Of a DNA stretch of 64,000 nt, positions 47,481 to 60,100 are shown one piece after another. Source of the stretch: Symsagittifera roscoffensis (lineage: Eukaryota > Xenacoelomorpha > Acoela > Convolutidae); NCBI RefSeq assembly GCF_963678635.1, contig NC_087065.1, positions 63,952,973-64,016,972 on the forward strand, written 5' to 3'. The notes below the pieces were generated by a model. That model made no database searches. It was not told the DNA's origin and was given only the letters and a program-made list of their open reading frames with translations. The translations under genes and the position numbers were made by a program. How positions within the stretch are numbered: the stretch's first letter is position 1; every line of letters begins with the position of its first letter.

Positions 47481-48875
47481 CTAGCTACTTGCACAAAAAA
47501 CGCTGCTTAAAGCGTTTTCATTTATCTATTGGCTTCATGTGTCTTCGTGGTTGATTTATACTTCTTTTAAGATAATTCTTTTTTTTCTGAGATTCCGGTC
47601 TTCGGTTTGGTTTCCCGGAATCACTGTATGCGGTGGGAGTAAATTGTTTTGATTTTACACAATTGCGGATCTAATTTAATTTTTCTGACCACGTGGGTCC
47701 ACAATTTGAGCTGCTCAGAAAACAGTTCTCAGGCCATCCTGTTCGCTAATTTAGTAAAACCTGCTGACTGCGTCAATGAAAACAAACCTTGTTTCAGGTT
47801 AAAGAAGGGTTTTATGACATCTAAATTTTCATATATTTTTTTCGTTGCAGTATAGAATGCATAATAGCACACTGAATGTCTGAAGATCAGCGCATGAAAT
47901 AGTTTGGCCTTGTTTTGACTTTTACCCAGCATTACATCAAAATGATAACTTACACACACGCACACAAAAAATCTCACCAAAAACTACAAATTCGAATTAC
48001 TGTTCCGGCTTGCAAAACAAACGCTCGGGGTGTTTTTTTCCACCTCCAACGAACGGTTTTCTTGTTTTGAGCTCAAATCTTAGATATTTCTCCAGTGAAC
48101 ATTTATTTTTGTAAATCTACTAGGCTTTCAGGATTTAAAATCTGGCCAATTTGAGGAAAATGTTGACCAAAAAATTTGCGTTTTTGGTGCGCTCCCCCAT
48201 CAAAATCAATATATATTTGCGCCAAACATGCCTTCAAAAGTAAGTTTCAGACAGCCATGAATGGATGTCATAAATTCGTACAAAGGGTGACCCTTCGAGT
48301 CGGTAGGGGTCAAACGACAAACCTCTGAGAGGGGGATAGTATGCGACTCTTCGGTGAACCCGAAAGCGTGATCCCTTAAATCCGCCCCTGGTAAATCAAA
48401 AAAGTATTTCTCGTTTTTTTATCTTATTAATACATATTGCATATAAAAATATGATCAAACAAAGAGTTAATTTAATATCGCCGAACTGCGGGTGACTCGC
48501 AGACTACATAATGTTCTTGATCACTACGACCTTGATCCTACGACCAAAAAAAGAGCAATTCAAACTTGGAAATCGGTCGGTTGACCTTGCAAATGTTCTA
48601 AACGTTTTTTTTTCTCGCGTGTTTCGAAACGACAAAGAAATGATCAAACAATAAAAAATTTGAATGACAAAATTACGAATCTAACCCCTCAAATTGAATC
48701 AAGCCTCAAATAAATTCAAAAATACGGCAAATTCGGAAGCCTTGATAAATTGATAAGCCCTGATGTTACCAAAAGTTCTCAGATAATTTCCCATACTGAG
48801 TAATTATTTCAGACGTTTTAAAAAAAAGCGATTCTTCCTTGATTTTTTTTGTTATCAATTTGAGTATTTGTTATT
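47481..48875. other. Stretch upstream of LINE ORF1
   Basis: It probably includes the 5' untranslated region of the LINE in its last few hundred bases, but the LINE start cannot be fixed. A piece at 48290-48390 ending CCGCCCCTGG resembles a hAT-type terminus and may be another MITE scrap. No gene is supported. Confidence 0.4.
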
Positions 48876-49637
48876 ATGATGGAAACCGACAGTGGAACTC
48901 AGCTTCAGGTTTCTGCAACCCAAGAGGTATCCGTGAGTAAAAATACGGGAGATAAAAAAGTGAGTAATATGGAAACGGAACTGTTATTTTTGCGGGAAAA
49001 AGTTGAAAAACAAGAATGTGAAATTACGGGTCTTAAACTTAAGCAGTTAAACATAGATACCAGGCTGCAAGCTCAGGAAAGGTATACTAGCAAGGATAGT
49101 GTGCTTGTATGGAATCCGCCATTCGATGCAAGGGCAGTAGATGACGTTACGGATGCGATAATTGACTTTTTCAGGATAAGTCTGAAAGTTAACATTTATC
49201 GTGGGGGAATTAAAGCTTGTCACATGTATATGGGAAATTACGGAAATAATATGCCCACTATCTTTTGCAAGTTTGTATATTTCGACGATAAGCACGCTGT
49301 ATACAAGGCCAGGAGGAATCTGAAATATCAGAAAAACATTTTAAACAAGCGTAACATATTTATTACGGAACGTCTTCCTGAACAAGAGGCAATAATTAAG
49401 AAAGCGGCCAATGATATGGACTTAATAACTACCATTCATAACTGCATCGTATCAGTGCTTGTCCATGATGAAAAGCGTCGGGGCGAAACAAAGTTTATGC
49501 GAGTTGACGCAGTAGATGAATTGCAAACCATTAATGCTGTTAAGCGAAAAAAACGAATCTACACCGACTCTCGTCATGACAACAATGAAGGGGAATCCCC
49601 TGCAAACAAAAAAACCAACTCATTGATTGGATTTTGA
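48876..49637 (+). CDS. LINE ORF1 protein
   Basis: A 253-codon intact frame from ATG to TGA, the nucleic-acid chaperone of a CR1/Jockey-like LINE. Residues about 30-65 form a coiled coil (heptads around LLFLREKVEKQECEITGLKL) that should make the trimer. Residues 70-170 form an RRM-like fold: SVLVWNPPF as the first strand and then PTIFCKFVYFDDKHAVYKAR, an RNP-like strand-helix unit. The C-terminus is basic (KRKKRIYTDSR). It lies about 830 bases before ORF2 on the same strand. An intact ORF1 next to a broken ORF2 suggests a fairly young but dead copy. Confidence 0.8.
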   Translation: MMETDSGTQLQVSATQEVSVSKNTGDKKVSNMETELLFLREKVEKQECEITGLKLKQLNIDTRLQAQERYTSKDSVLVWNPPFDARAVDDVTDAIIDFFRISLKVNIYRGGIKACHMYMGNYGNNMPTIFCKFVYFDDKHAVYKARRNLKYQKNILNKRNIFITERLPEQEAIIKKAANDMDLITTIHNCIVSVLVHDEKRRGETKFMRVDAVDELQTINAVKRKKRIYTDSRHDNNEGESPANKKTNSLIGF

Positions 49638-49965
49638 ACGGATAATGTGTGCCGCCTGTTAAACTTTGACAGAAAAACACAAAATGAATTGAGTTAAACT
49701 GTAAAGCATATGAACTGCTATTCTAGCCCAGAGTGGTTATGTTTGTGACAAAACATGTTGAATTACTCTCTGTTATTATTCCCCTTAGGCGGACAACAAA
49801 ATAGCAAAAATACGAGTGACAAAAATTGATTTTTTTTTCTATTTTTTTATCGTATAATTTTTTTCTTTCTTAGATATTTTTTTTTGCGTTTAGTTTTCAT
49901 ATTTTTCTTAACAAATTATCAGCAAACAAGTAAATGATTATTCTCTAACAAGACCTTAGGTCAGT

Positions 49966-50368
49966 TTGTGTGATTTCCGCACTGCTGCTCTAATACCTAA
50001 TAAAGAAGAACAGTCCAAGTAGTCTTCCATTAAAAAAGAAAAACCAATAATAAGTTGGTGCGATTTCCGCGCTGCTTTGTGGTTATTTAAACTAAATTAT
50101 GTTATAGTTTTTCCGCGCTGCTCTTGCGATCTTTAATTGTAGATGCTGAAAATGAGGAAAACAATGAAAAAAAAAATGGAAAAAGTCAGGAAAAAGGAAA
50201 ATTTTGTAAGCTGAAAAAGGAAAAGAAGGATGCGAGGGATTGGAGGGGAAATTAAAGAACCCTATACGGGTATAAAATTGAAAGCTAGCAATATTCGTAT
50301 TTTTGCGAAGAAAACGAATATTCTAGACAAGGAGAAACTACCTAGAGTTTGTGCGATTTCCGCACTGC
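49966..50368 (+). repeat. Four spaced copies of a GTGCGATTTCCGCRCTGC motif
   Basis: The word occurs at about 49966-49986, 50055-50075, 50106-50123 (partial) and 50348-50368, always on + and always within the spacer between LINE ORF1 and ORF2. Spacing is irregular (about 40 to 240 bases), so it is not a simple tandem array. It may be an RNA structure or protein-binding element of the LINE transcript. Confidence 0.75.
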
Positions 50369-50471
50369 CCTGGGTGGCTTCTGATTTCTGACAACTCATT
50401 GATCTTCAAAAAGTGGTTAAATTTTCAACTAGTTAAGAAACCACGCGAGAATTATACTGTACACAGGTCAT

Positions 50472-52805
50472 ATGGTTAACAGAGACATGGAGGAAACAAA
50501 TTCTAAAATTTTTTCATTGTTTTTACAAAACATCAGATCACTGCCCCGAAACTTTGAAGAATATGAATTAGAAATAGAACAGTTGGCCCAACGTCCAGAT
50601 ATCATTTGTTTAACTGAAACCTGGCTCAAAAATAACTCTGACAATGATATCTTCCAAATTCAAGGATACGAACCTCTATAGTTGCGCTAGAATTAAACGA
50701 GGAGGAGGTATTGGCATATATGTTAACACTGGGTCAGATCATAGGATAAAAAAAACAAAAAAAAAGATAACAATATCCAAATCTTGTCAGTTCTCATAAA
50801 AACACAAATAAATCAGAAAATTGTAGTAACCTGTGTTTACATTCCACCAAATTATCTAAACAACGCTACCTTCGAAAGCCTGCAAAATTATTTGGATGGA
50901 GTAACGCTAGGGCCTGAAACTGATCACATAGTTTGTGGTGATTTCAACGTAAATTTTCTGTTAAACTCGACAAAGCGGAAAAAAATTGAGGATATTATGA
51001 TAGGAAATGGCATGTTAGAAAACAAAGTGAGCTGCCTTCCAACAAGAGTGACAGAACGTAGTAGCACTTTGATTGACTTATTTTTCTGTACATCAAGTTT
51101 CTCAACCAAAACCATCAAAAATTCAGTGTCTGATTATTTTGGTGTTCAGTTTTCTTCAAATTTTCTGAAAAAGGACGTTTTTACTGAAAAAACTTTTGCT
51201 AGAAACTGGAACAAGTTGAAAAACAAGAGATTTAAGTGAGAAGTTAAGTTTTTATTTGCAACATGAGATTGGCAAATGTATGCAGTTATGGAATCCCGAT
51301 AACCCTCAAATGTCTTCTAGATTTTAGAAAAAATAAATTCGATCCTTATGAAGACAGTTGATATTTTTTTTCCAAAGCGTTTACTAGTACAATCAGAAAG
51401 ACATCCATGGATTGACAATGAAGTAAAAAAAAATGCAGCAGCAAAAAAGCGACCTTTACGACAGGAGTTTTTGATTATTAAAACAACGGATGCCCGGAAT
51501 AAGTATAGTTCCCAAAATAAAATTGTCAAAAACTTTATCATCCGTAAATAACGAAAATACTATCAAAATAAACTAATGCTTGGGTCTAACTGTAAAACGA
51601 AAACTTTTTTCGAAACTTTTAAGGAATTGAGTGGTAAAGGGAAAAAATCTAAATCTTTAAATCTATCTAACGGGGACGCTGAGCATTTTAACGAATACTT
51701 CGCAAATATTGGCGCCAGACTCACACAGAGCAAACCCAACTGCATGGAAAATAATGTTAAACGTCAGCAGCATTTGTTGTTTTTGAAAAAAATTGATTTA
51801 ATTGAAGTCATTGAAGTCATCGAAAGTTAAAAAAATAAATATAGTACAGATTGCTATGATATCAACACTGTTCTCGTCAAGCATTTAAAAACTATACTAG
51901 CAGGCCCTTTGACTGAAATTTTTAATGACTGCCTAACCTCAAGAATCTATCCAAATGGTTTAAAAATTGCAAAAATTGTTCCTATTTTCAAGGAGGGAGA
52001 CATCGATGACCCCTCAGACTATAGACCAATTTCGCTTCTTCCAGTTCTGGGCAAAATTTTTGAGCGTTTAATTTTTGAACGAGCCCAATCATATGTAGAC
52101 AAGTTTAATATCATCCGAAACACTCAGTTTGGCTTCAGATCAAATAGAAGCACAGTTGACGCCATCCTTACATTGTTGGAAGAAGTTTCAACATCGCTTT
52201 CGAACAAAAAAACTAACTGTTCAGAATAAGTTTTTAGACCTAACAAAGGCTTTTGACACAGTTGATCACTTAGTGTGTTAATAAAATTGGAACAAATGGG
52301 ATTCAGAGGGCCTGTCTTAAATCTATTGGAATCTTACCTTGACAATCGCTATCAGTACATTGAAACTAACTCTTTTAAGACCGAACTTAAACTGGTATCC
52401 TTTGGTGTACCTCAAGGATCTATCCTTGGCCCCCTTTTGTTCATATTATACATAAACGATCTACAAATAGCCACAAAAAACACAGGGGTACTTTTGTATG
52501 CTGATGACACTGTTCTGAAATCCACAAACAACAAAGACTATATTGCTTTTGCACATAGATCAGCTTTGCTTGAAGTAAATGATTGGTTAGACAAGAACAA
52601 ACTGACACTGAATGTCAAAAAAACCAAGACCATGAGATACTTTCGGAGCACGAAAATTGAAGAACGACCATTAAATTTTTTTTTAAATGACACCCAAATA
52701 GAAGATGTTGAATGTTTTAAATATCTTGGAATTCTCCTTGACTGTAAATTGAATTTTCATCAGCATATTGATAAGGTAAAGAACAAAATTTTGCAATTCT
52801 TGTAA
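50472..52805 (+). pseudogene. LINE ORF2: endonuclease and reverse transcriptase, broken
   Basis: An AP-type endonuclease (50472-51239) followed by reverse transcriptase (51909-52805), in CR1/Jockey style. Endonuclease: LFLQNIRSLPRNF; CLTETWLK with the catalytic Glu; a GGGIGIYVN motif in another frame; GDFNVNFL with the catalytic Asp; the final SDH box reads SDYFGV, so the catalytic His is replaced by Tyr. RT: PIFKEGDIDDPSDYRPISLL, TQFGFRSNRSTVDAIL, LTKAFDTVDH in a shifted frame near 52240, GVPQGSILGPLLFILYINDL and LLYADDTVL with the active-site pair. Frame breaks lie near 50680, 51240, 51830 and 52230. The frame stops at 52805, shortly after the RT thumb, so the 3' end of the LINE is missing, cut at the border with the next element. 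Confidence 0.92.
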
Positions 52806-54146
52806 CATTCGTCTACTGCAGTCACACATGAGGCTTAAGAAAAATAGGCCCTATAACCACTGGCTCAAGGGTCAGGGACACCATCTCTTGTGTTTTTCTA
52901 CCTCAAGAACGGTCGGAGCCAGTTCGGTTCGCTTGTGACATGAGACTACGACCCGTTACAGCTTAAAGGCTACTACTAAAATATCCCCCCACTCTAGAAT
53001 TAGAAACGTCCCCATACTTAGGTCTCTAGATACCCAAAATACATGAACGCCGTTAAAAACCGGGTTGGAACAATCCGTTAAGTTGCTTTTTTATTAGACA
53101 GTGGAACTTTGATCCATTTCAGATGGATCAACCTAAAACTCGCCTTACCTCAACATAACAATCATAAAACACACTCTAGAATTTAAATTTGTACTCACAT
53201 AGTAGCACGCTCAAGAAGTGGGAAATAATCCAGTCGGTAGTTAACTCAAGAATTAAATAACGTAACTAAATGAGTCTAATGTTTTATAGTTTTAACAATG
53301 AGAACGAGTTTATACTCTAGACAATAGTTTTCTTGTGAACCATTAGGACACTCAAGTTGTCCACCTTTCCACCGAAGGTTCACTCTAGTCCAGTTCCGAA
53401 TAACACTCCAGTCGCTATAATCCAATTCGTGGGAATGCTCTCGTCTCTGCCACGGATGGGACAGCTCTACTCTCGATTATGATAGTGATGGAAATTGCGA
53501 ATAGCAATTTCCTACTGCTTTTTCTTACAACTTTCCCGCGTGTGTGTCTCAATCGTTCTGAAATTGTTCTGCTCTCTTTTTCTGATTTTCAGTTCTCGCG
53601 AGAAAATCGTGCATGACAGGTTCCATTCGAAATTTTGAAAAATTAAATTTCACTCCAAAATCAAGTGTTTTTTGCTTCTCTCAAGGTCAAACTTCCAAAT
53701 ATGACCGACTGGCACATACTCCCCGGACTCGAGATCGATTTCCTCATCGCGCGCTGTCTTCTGCCAGTGAGTCCCAGAAAAACCGAGTGTTGCTCAAGAT
53801 ACAGTGCCAGTGGTCATTTACAGAAGTTTGCAGCAGATTTAAGCTTATCTACACCCCAAAATTCACAGCCATTTAAAATTTTCACACTATTGCTAAACAG
53901 CAAACAAAATCTGCATACACCTGCACCCTTGAATTTTCGCTTTTCAAGCCAATCATTTTAAAATCTCTTTTGTCCTATTCAATCAGGAAATTGTCATGCA
54001 GCATTTCGATTTATATAATAAATATAGTATATTAGTAACAATATTTGCTTTGTTAAAATTTCTTTTTCGTGAATCCAAGTTTCACTCGGATCCACGCTCA
54101 AGCCCCCCTTCCCTCTCAAGACTCAAGATCCATCCGATTTGCCCAT
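52806..54146. other. 3' flank of the large - strand element
   Basis: No protein gene is supported. From about 52864 the sequence carries the CTCAAG word (52864, 52902, 53210, 53245, 53351, 53680, 53793, 54095, 54113, 54122 approx.) that marks the coding region to the right, so the element probably begins near 52850. It also has related ACTCTAGAAT words. This would be the 3' untranslated or terminal region of the - strand genes. No long terminal repeat with 63028-63535 could be seen by eye. Confidence 0.5.
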
Positions 54147-57100
54147 TCATCTCGTACTCTTCGCCTTGGAGGTACTGCATCCTGAAGTGCTAGATGCGGC
54201 AAACTGTCTCAACAGTTCCTCTTCATCATCGGAACTAATCACAATCTCCTCCCAAGCCTTCAGCCGTTCATAGGATCGCATCCATTCTCTCTGCTCCTGC
54301 AACCTCTTTGCTTGGTTGGGTAGTGCCTTCACCCTAGCTTCTCGGTTCAAGCAAAAGGAGTTGTGCAGGCTCAAGCTCACGTTCTTCGCCAGGTCTTCCT
54401 CTAGTATTGACTCCCTCGCTTTGGTATTGTCTCTAGACATCTTACCCACTCTTTTCCATCCTGTCATGATCGCATTACGATGGGTTAGCAGGGGTCTCTT
54501 GAAAGCTTCCGGCCCAATCTCGGCCTGGAACTGTCGATACTCTTTTTGATGTTTTCTCATGTGATCTTTCGTTGTCATGTACAACCAAGACGTCAGTGTC
54601 GCCCGAAACCATGGAAAGTACCTCAAGCGACTCCATACGTGCCTGACTTCCGTCGGTATGGCGAATACTTTGCACGCAGTCTCAAACAACTCGAGTCTCC
54701 TGCTGTAGTCTATCGCGTATATTGACTCAGCCGTTGGCGTCGTCGCCTCCCGATACTTCGTTATATTCTCTTCTATCCATCTCAGAGCTAACATCGTACT
54801 CACTACTACGAGCGTCACCTTCTGCCGGTGATCCGGTAGTCCAATCGACCGAATCTCTTCCACATCCCACACCAGGCAAAGGTTCTTGTGATCTGGATAC
54901 CACACCGTTTGTGCCAAACAGTGGCATGGGCATTCCCCATGAGAGATCTCAATGCTCCTGAGATTACGCTCCCCTGAGGCTTCCAAGAGAGGCTCAAGCT
55001 CCATCATTTTCTCGTGCATCGTGTCGTTGTCTTCCAGGTTCGGAGTACTTCCCACAGGTTTCCCGATCACGTTTTGTCTCTCGTGATCGCTTGTGTTTTC
55101 TCTTTCCAACTTCAGAAGATCTTCTCCCCAGATTTCGCTTAAGTCATCTCTCAATTCTTTTGGTACTGTCCCTTTGATTTTTCTCAACAGCTTGTGCGAG
55201 TGATGCGACATCCGAGCCAACCTCACGCACTTGGGCACTGAGAAGGCCTTGTCCACCAGTATTCTCTGGCTGGACACTTCCACCATCGCCATGTGTAGCG
55301 GGTAGTGACTTCCGCACAAGTTGGCCATCATTGACCCTATCAGCGATTTCGCGTTCAATGGCAAGCCATAAGCTTCGCTCATGGGAAATCCCATTTCCGC
55401 CTCAAGACCAACCTTCCAGCTCCGGATGTGTTTTTGAGTCACCTGCAACACCCCGGGCCATGATTCTACGCTCAACGCCGTCACTAAATGATGTTCAGAT
55501 TCCAGTCTCTCCAGTGCCTGCAGACCACACATTCTCGAGAAGAATCCGAGAGCTGTCGCTATATTCACCGTGGTTCTCGCGTAACATTCCGCTGTTATTT
55601 GCACTTCACTTTTCTCCCTTTCTGTGATGTCTTCGAACCAAGTGACCAGGTCTTCTTTTTGAAACGACAGTATTCTGACGCATGACCGTCCATCGCAGAT
55701 GTGCTCTCCGTTCCCACACGTCGAATCCAGACAGCTACCCGGCTCCAATTTCTTTGCTGACCCGGGGTCGCTCGTCCTTTCGCTTGGCTCTTGCATCTGG
55801 GGCGTGATTAGCTTATGTAGCACACTCAACTTCGCCAGATCTTCATCTTCCGTTGGTGCTAACCTCACTCGCTCGGTGGTTTCCTCGATTAGACTCGCAT
55901 GGGGATGTGGACACCAGGAGGGTCTTAGTAGCTTCCATATCACTCCCAAGTTCGTAGTTAACAAGCCATTTCCACCGCCCACGTTCACTTCAACTCTCTT
56001 GTTTGAGCGCGGTATGCTTATCACCTCTGGTGTTTTCTCAAGAATCAGGCCCAGGCTCGGCCCCTCTTTCTCCACCGCGTCTATCTCCATTATTCTTTCT
56101 GTCCAAAACTTCAGTAGCTCTGCTACCTCATGGTTCCTGTGGGCTCCTCCAGCTTCCGAGGCTAAGAAGGGATTGTAGGCTATTCCCATCACTCCAGACA
56201 CATATTGGTATTCCCCCCTCTCACTGAGTCTCGAGTACTGTTCTGACGAGGCCAGGTTACGGTGAACATCATGTTCTTCCTCGAACTTCTTATTAGAGAA
56301 CCTCCGTACCTCGTCCAGCTTTCGATGGTTCTCTAAGGATAGTCTGGAACCATCTTCTTTCTCTATTCCTGTACTCTGATATACGTTCAAGATGATCGTT
56401 GAGACTCTTTTCTCCATGGTTTTACTTCCACTTGCTCTCTGGTGGCATGCCAGGATGGTGCTATCAGACATCATTGACATTATCCATCTCAAGAAACATG
56501 TGGCATCTTTTCTTCTAGCCAGGCTCAAGCCTGAATTGTCCCTGGCCACGTGTTGCATCAGTGCCTGATACACCTCTAGCTTCTTGCTTCCCAACTTCAG
56601 CCTGTCATACGAGGTCAATGTCTCCAACTCTATTCCCACCAGACTCCAGGTGAACATTAATTGTCCCGCAACTCTAACGAAGGGATTCGCCATCAGTGGC
56701 GGTGCTGATGAGGATGTCCTCATCGCCTCTTCAAAATGATCCTTCAACAAACTCTGCCAGGACCTCTTCAGATGACTTGCCATCTCTATCTTATTAACCT
56801 CGGCTTTTTGCTGGGTGGCCCAATTGCGTCGCTTGCGAGCTATTCCACTGTCCAACTTCTTCAAGCAGTCCTCCATTTCCTTCAATGTTTCGAGGGCCAC
56901 CCACCACGTCCGGGAAGTGTTCCTCGTCTTGTTCCTCTCCAATGGATCACTCGTCACTTGCTTGCCCATGTCCTGATGTGCCTTCGAGATCCATTCTTTG
57001 CTGATCTCCACTTCCCCTACCTGTCCGTTCGTTGAACCTCTCTTCACGTTTACCTTCTGAGGCTTGAAGTCTTCTTCTGACGTCGAACTGGCGGAAACCT

Positions 57101-60100
57101 CTATTTCCTTTTCTACTTCAAGTGGTTTCCTGAGCTCCGAGCTGTTCTTGTATGCCGCCGTCTTGCATCGAGCCAAAACGATGGGCGCCGTCTCTCTCAA
57201 GTTTCCTTCCGAAACAGCATCCACTGAAGGACTACCCCATCCTTCCACTTCTCTCTTCCTCTTGCGAGTCTTCACATCTCTGCTCGAGGGTGTTGTGGCT
57301 ATCATCATTGATTCGACCTCTCCATCCACTCCTTCCAACTCTTGCCTCCCCCCTGCTCGAGCCTTAAGGATATTAGTACTTTTAATCATATTACTAGTCC
57401 CAACCTTATCCCTTTTTATATCATCAACCATTTTATCCACAGTTTTTTGTTTCAGAGTAGAGCTGTCCTCACATTTCTCTTTTCTAGTCTTCGATCGTGC
57501 GTTCCTCAGCTCCACTAGCTTGTTCAGCAGCTCTTTTCTTGCTTTCTCATCCAGGCCCGTTCCTATCAGGAGCGGTTCCCCGAATCTCACTACTGCGTCC
57601 CACAGTTCCTTCTTGAACTTGTCCAGCGTCGTCTCGCTGCCCACTTCTCGATTGAATTCCTCCAGGAACTCCTGCCAAGCGTCATCCTCGAGAGATCCCA
57701 AGAATATGTCCCTGTTCCCTTCGAACGTGTTCTTCTCCCTTTCCTCCGAGCTCAAGAGTAACATCCCCATATTGAAGGTCTCACCTGCCAATGGCAACTC
57801 TAGGTTCTTCCGCGGGGACGGGTTCAGAGGTGGGGTGGCAGTATCTGCCCAATTCTCTTCGCTCAAGTCTTTCAACAGCTCTTGAGTGGTGAGTTCCTCC
57901 CCTGATGGCCCTGGTTCAGGCGTATTCCCCACCTCCATGTCTTCTCCAGCTTCACTGAGAGTTTCATCCATACTCTCTTCCTCTGATTCATTTCTTCTTC
58001 TCTCGAGAATTCTTTTGAATCGATCCTCAACGGGTCCACTCCTCTTGTCTCCAGGCGTGTCTACAGACAGTGGTGACGGTGTCGTAGGATCCAGCTTTTT
58101 ATATTCCGTCAGGGCTACATGCAGTTGACCTGCTGCATCTAGTTCTGTTCCCTCCTGTGTCACTTCTACTTGTTCCAAGCCATAGGGTGCCTTGTATTTT
58201 CTCGTGGCAAATTTCATTTCGTCCACCAATGCGACGTGCCCCTCCATCACGATTATCCTGCCATCATCCCATATGGGTAGCATATTCTCAAGTCCTTCCT
58301 TCTCAAGAGTCCTCAAGACTTTCCGCACTTCATATCCAGGGGGCTGCAAACCTCTACTCTTTTTCGCTTGCGTCGTCCACGAATTTACCTTCATCTCGCT
58401 GGTGTGGAAGTAGACTGCCGCCGTGTAGCCGATGAACAGGGGATCCCAGCCATCCGTGAAATGCCTCTGCGTTTCCTCCGTCATCATCTTCGCCATTATG
58501 GAGGGAACCACCAAGGGACTATTCATTCCCAAGGTCATCCTCCTGACTGTCGGGAACTCAGGCATGGTGGCTGGTAGGATTTCTTTCTCCATTATGGCCT
58601 CCAGCTCCCTCTTGACTAGTGCAAAGCACTCCTTCCAGGCGGGGATTCTCAAGACTTCTCGTCCGTCGGCCGTCAATGGGTTTAGGTTCCAAAACTTTGG
58701 ATACATTTCAATGGGGCCCTCTCGCTTGCCTCCCATTCTACATTGCATTTGTCCCCTGAAGTTGCACACCATCATCTCGGCATCTTTCACTTTTCCGAAG
58801 AGTACCGTGTTGCTCATACGCGCCCTGAGCACCTCCTGCTGACACCAATTCAGCGCTGTACCATCCAGTACGCTGATGAGACTCAAGTGCGTCACCGAGT
58901 GACGATACGTTATCACCAGGGGATCTGGAAACGCGTACGTCACTGCTGGACCATAGATGCAGGTCACCACCTCCTCTAGACCCCGGATTATCCCCATTGG
59001 GTCCGACCTCATTGCCAGACACAGGTCCGTCAACAGAGGCATCCCTCTGTTCGCCTTCTCCCATTCTTCTCTCGAGGTTGGGTTCTCATCTTCACCCGTC
59101 ATGTATCGATTCTGCATCATGAGGTATTGCACCAGCAGTGTCTTCAACCCTGCGGCACACTTGTAGGAGCTGGTTTCAATGCTCGTGTGGACTCTCCCCA
59201 TAGACAGAGGTTCTCCATATTCCATTAACCGATGAAACGACACCAATTCCCCATGGGTCAAGAGTACTAGTGCCAGATACCCATCAACTCGAAGTGTCTC
59301 CACTCCTCGACTAAACATGTATGCTGGGCCCATGTTGAACAAGTATCTGGGGTAAACCAAATACAGGGCCAAGAGCAGGCTGATGGACATGCCCAGTATC
59401 TCCTGTACGAAGGCTCCGAAGATAGTCGCCGTGGTGCCGAACACTCCTGCCAAGAATTCTTTCTCCCAGCAAGGACTCAAGAACTTGAGAATCTCGTAAT
59501 CTCTCCTAGTCTTCAATTCGCCGTTGGCGTGCTCTCTCCAAAATCCTCCAATCGTCACTTCATTGGCGGCCGAGACAAATCTAGCCACCGTCATGTCTCT
59601 CGTTTCAGCTAGCTCCAGTTGCTTCTCTAGAAAACTCCAGATTTGTTTCACGAGGAGTGGTGCTTCCTCCCTCGTTTTATTCGTGACGTTCTCCAGCCTT
59701 GGTGTCAGGAATGGCCACCAGCCATTCTCTTGAGTCAAGCGATATTTCATCGATTCTAACTGTTTCTCCGTCTCGACCACATTTCTTCTCTCGTTGCTGG
59801 GACCTCTAGACCTGCTGGTGGAATTTGCGACTTTCACATCCATACTCCGGAACCACAGGCTGGCCGTCAACTGGTTTATCGCCGGGTGGTCGTCCCCGAT
59901 GACTGGGCTGAACTTGAGTTGTCTAGCAAAGTTCGATATCTCTAGCAAGAGTACCTCATCCAATACAATCAGGACGTCGGCCAGTCCGTAAAAACCCCTC
60001 AGTGCATGAGATATGTCAGCCCATGCCGCCGGCAATTCTGATTTGTAAAGCCTCAAGTTCGATGGCTCCAGCTCTCGATTGGGGGCTGCCATCAGAATCC

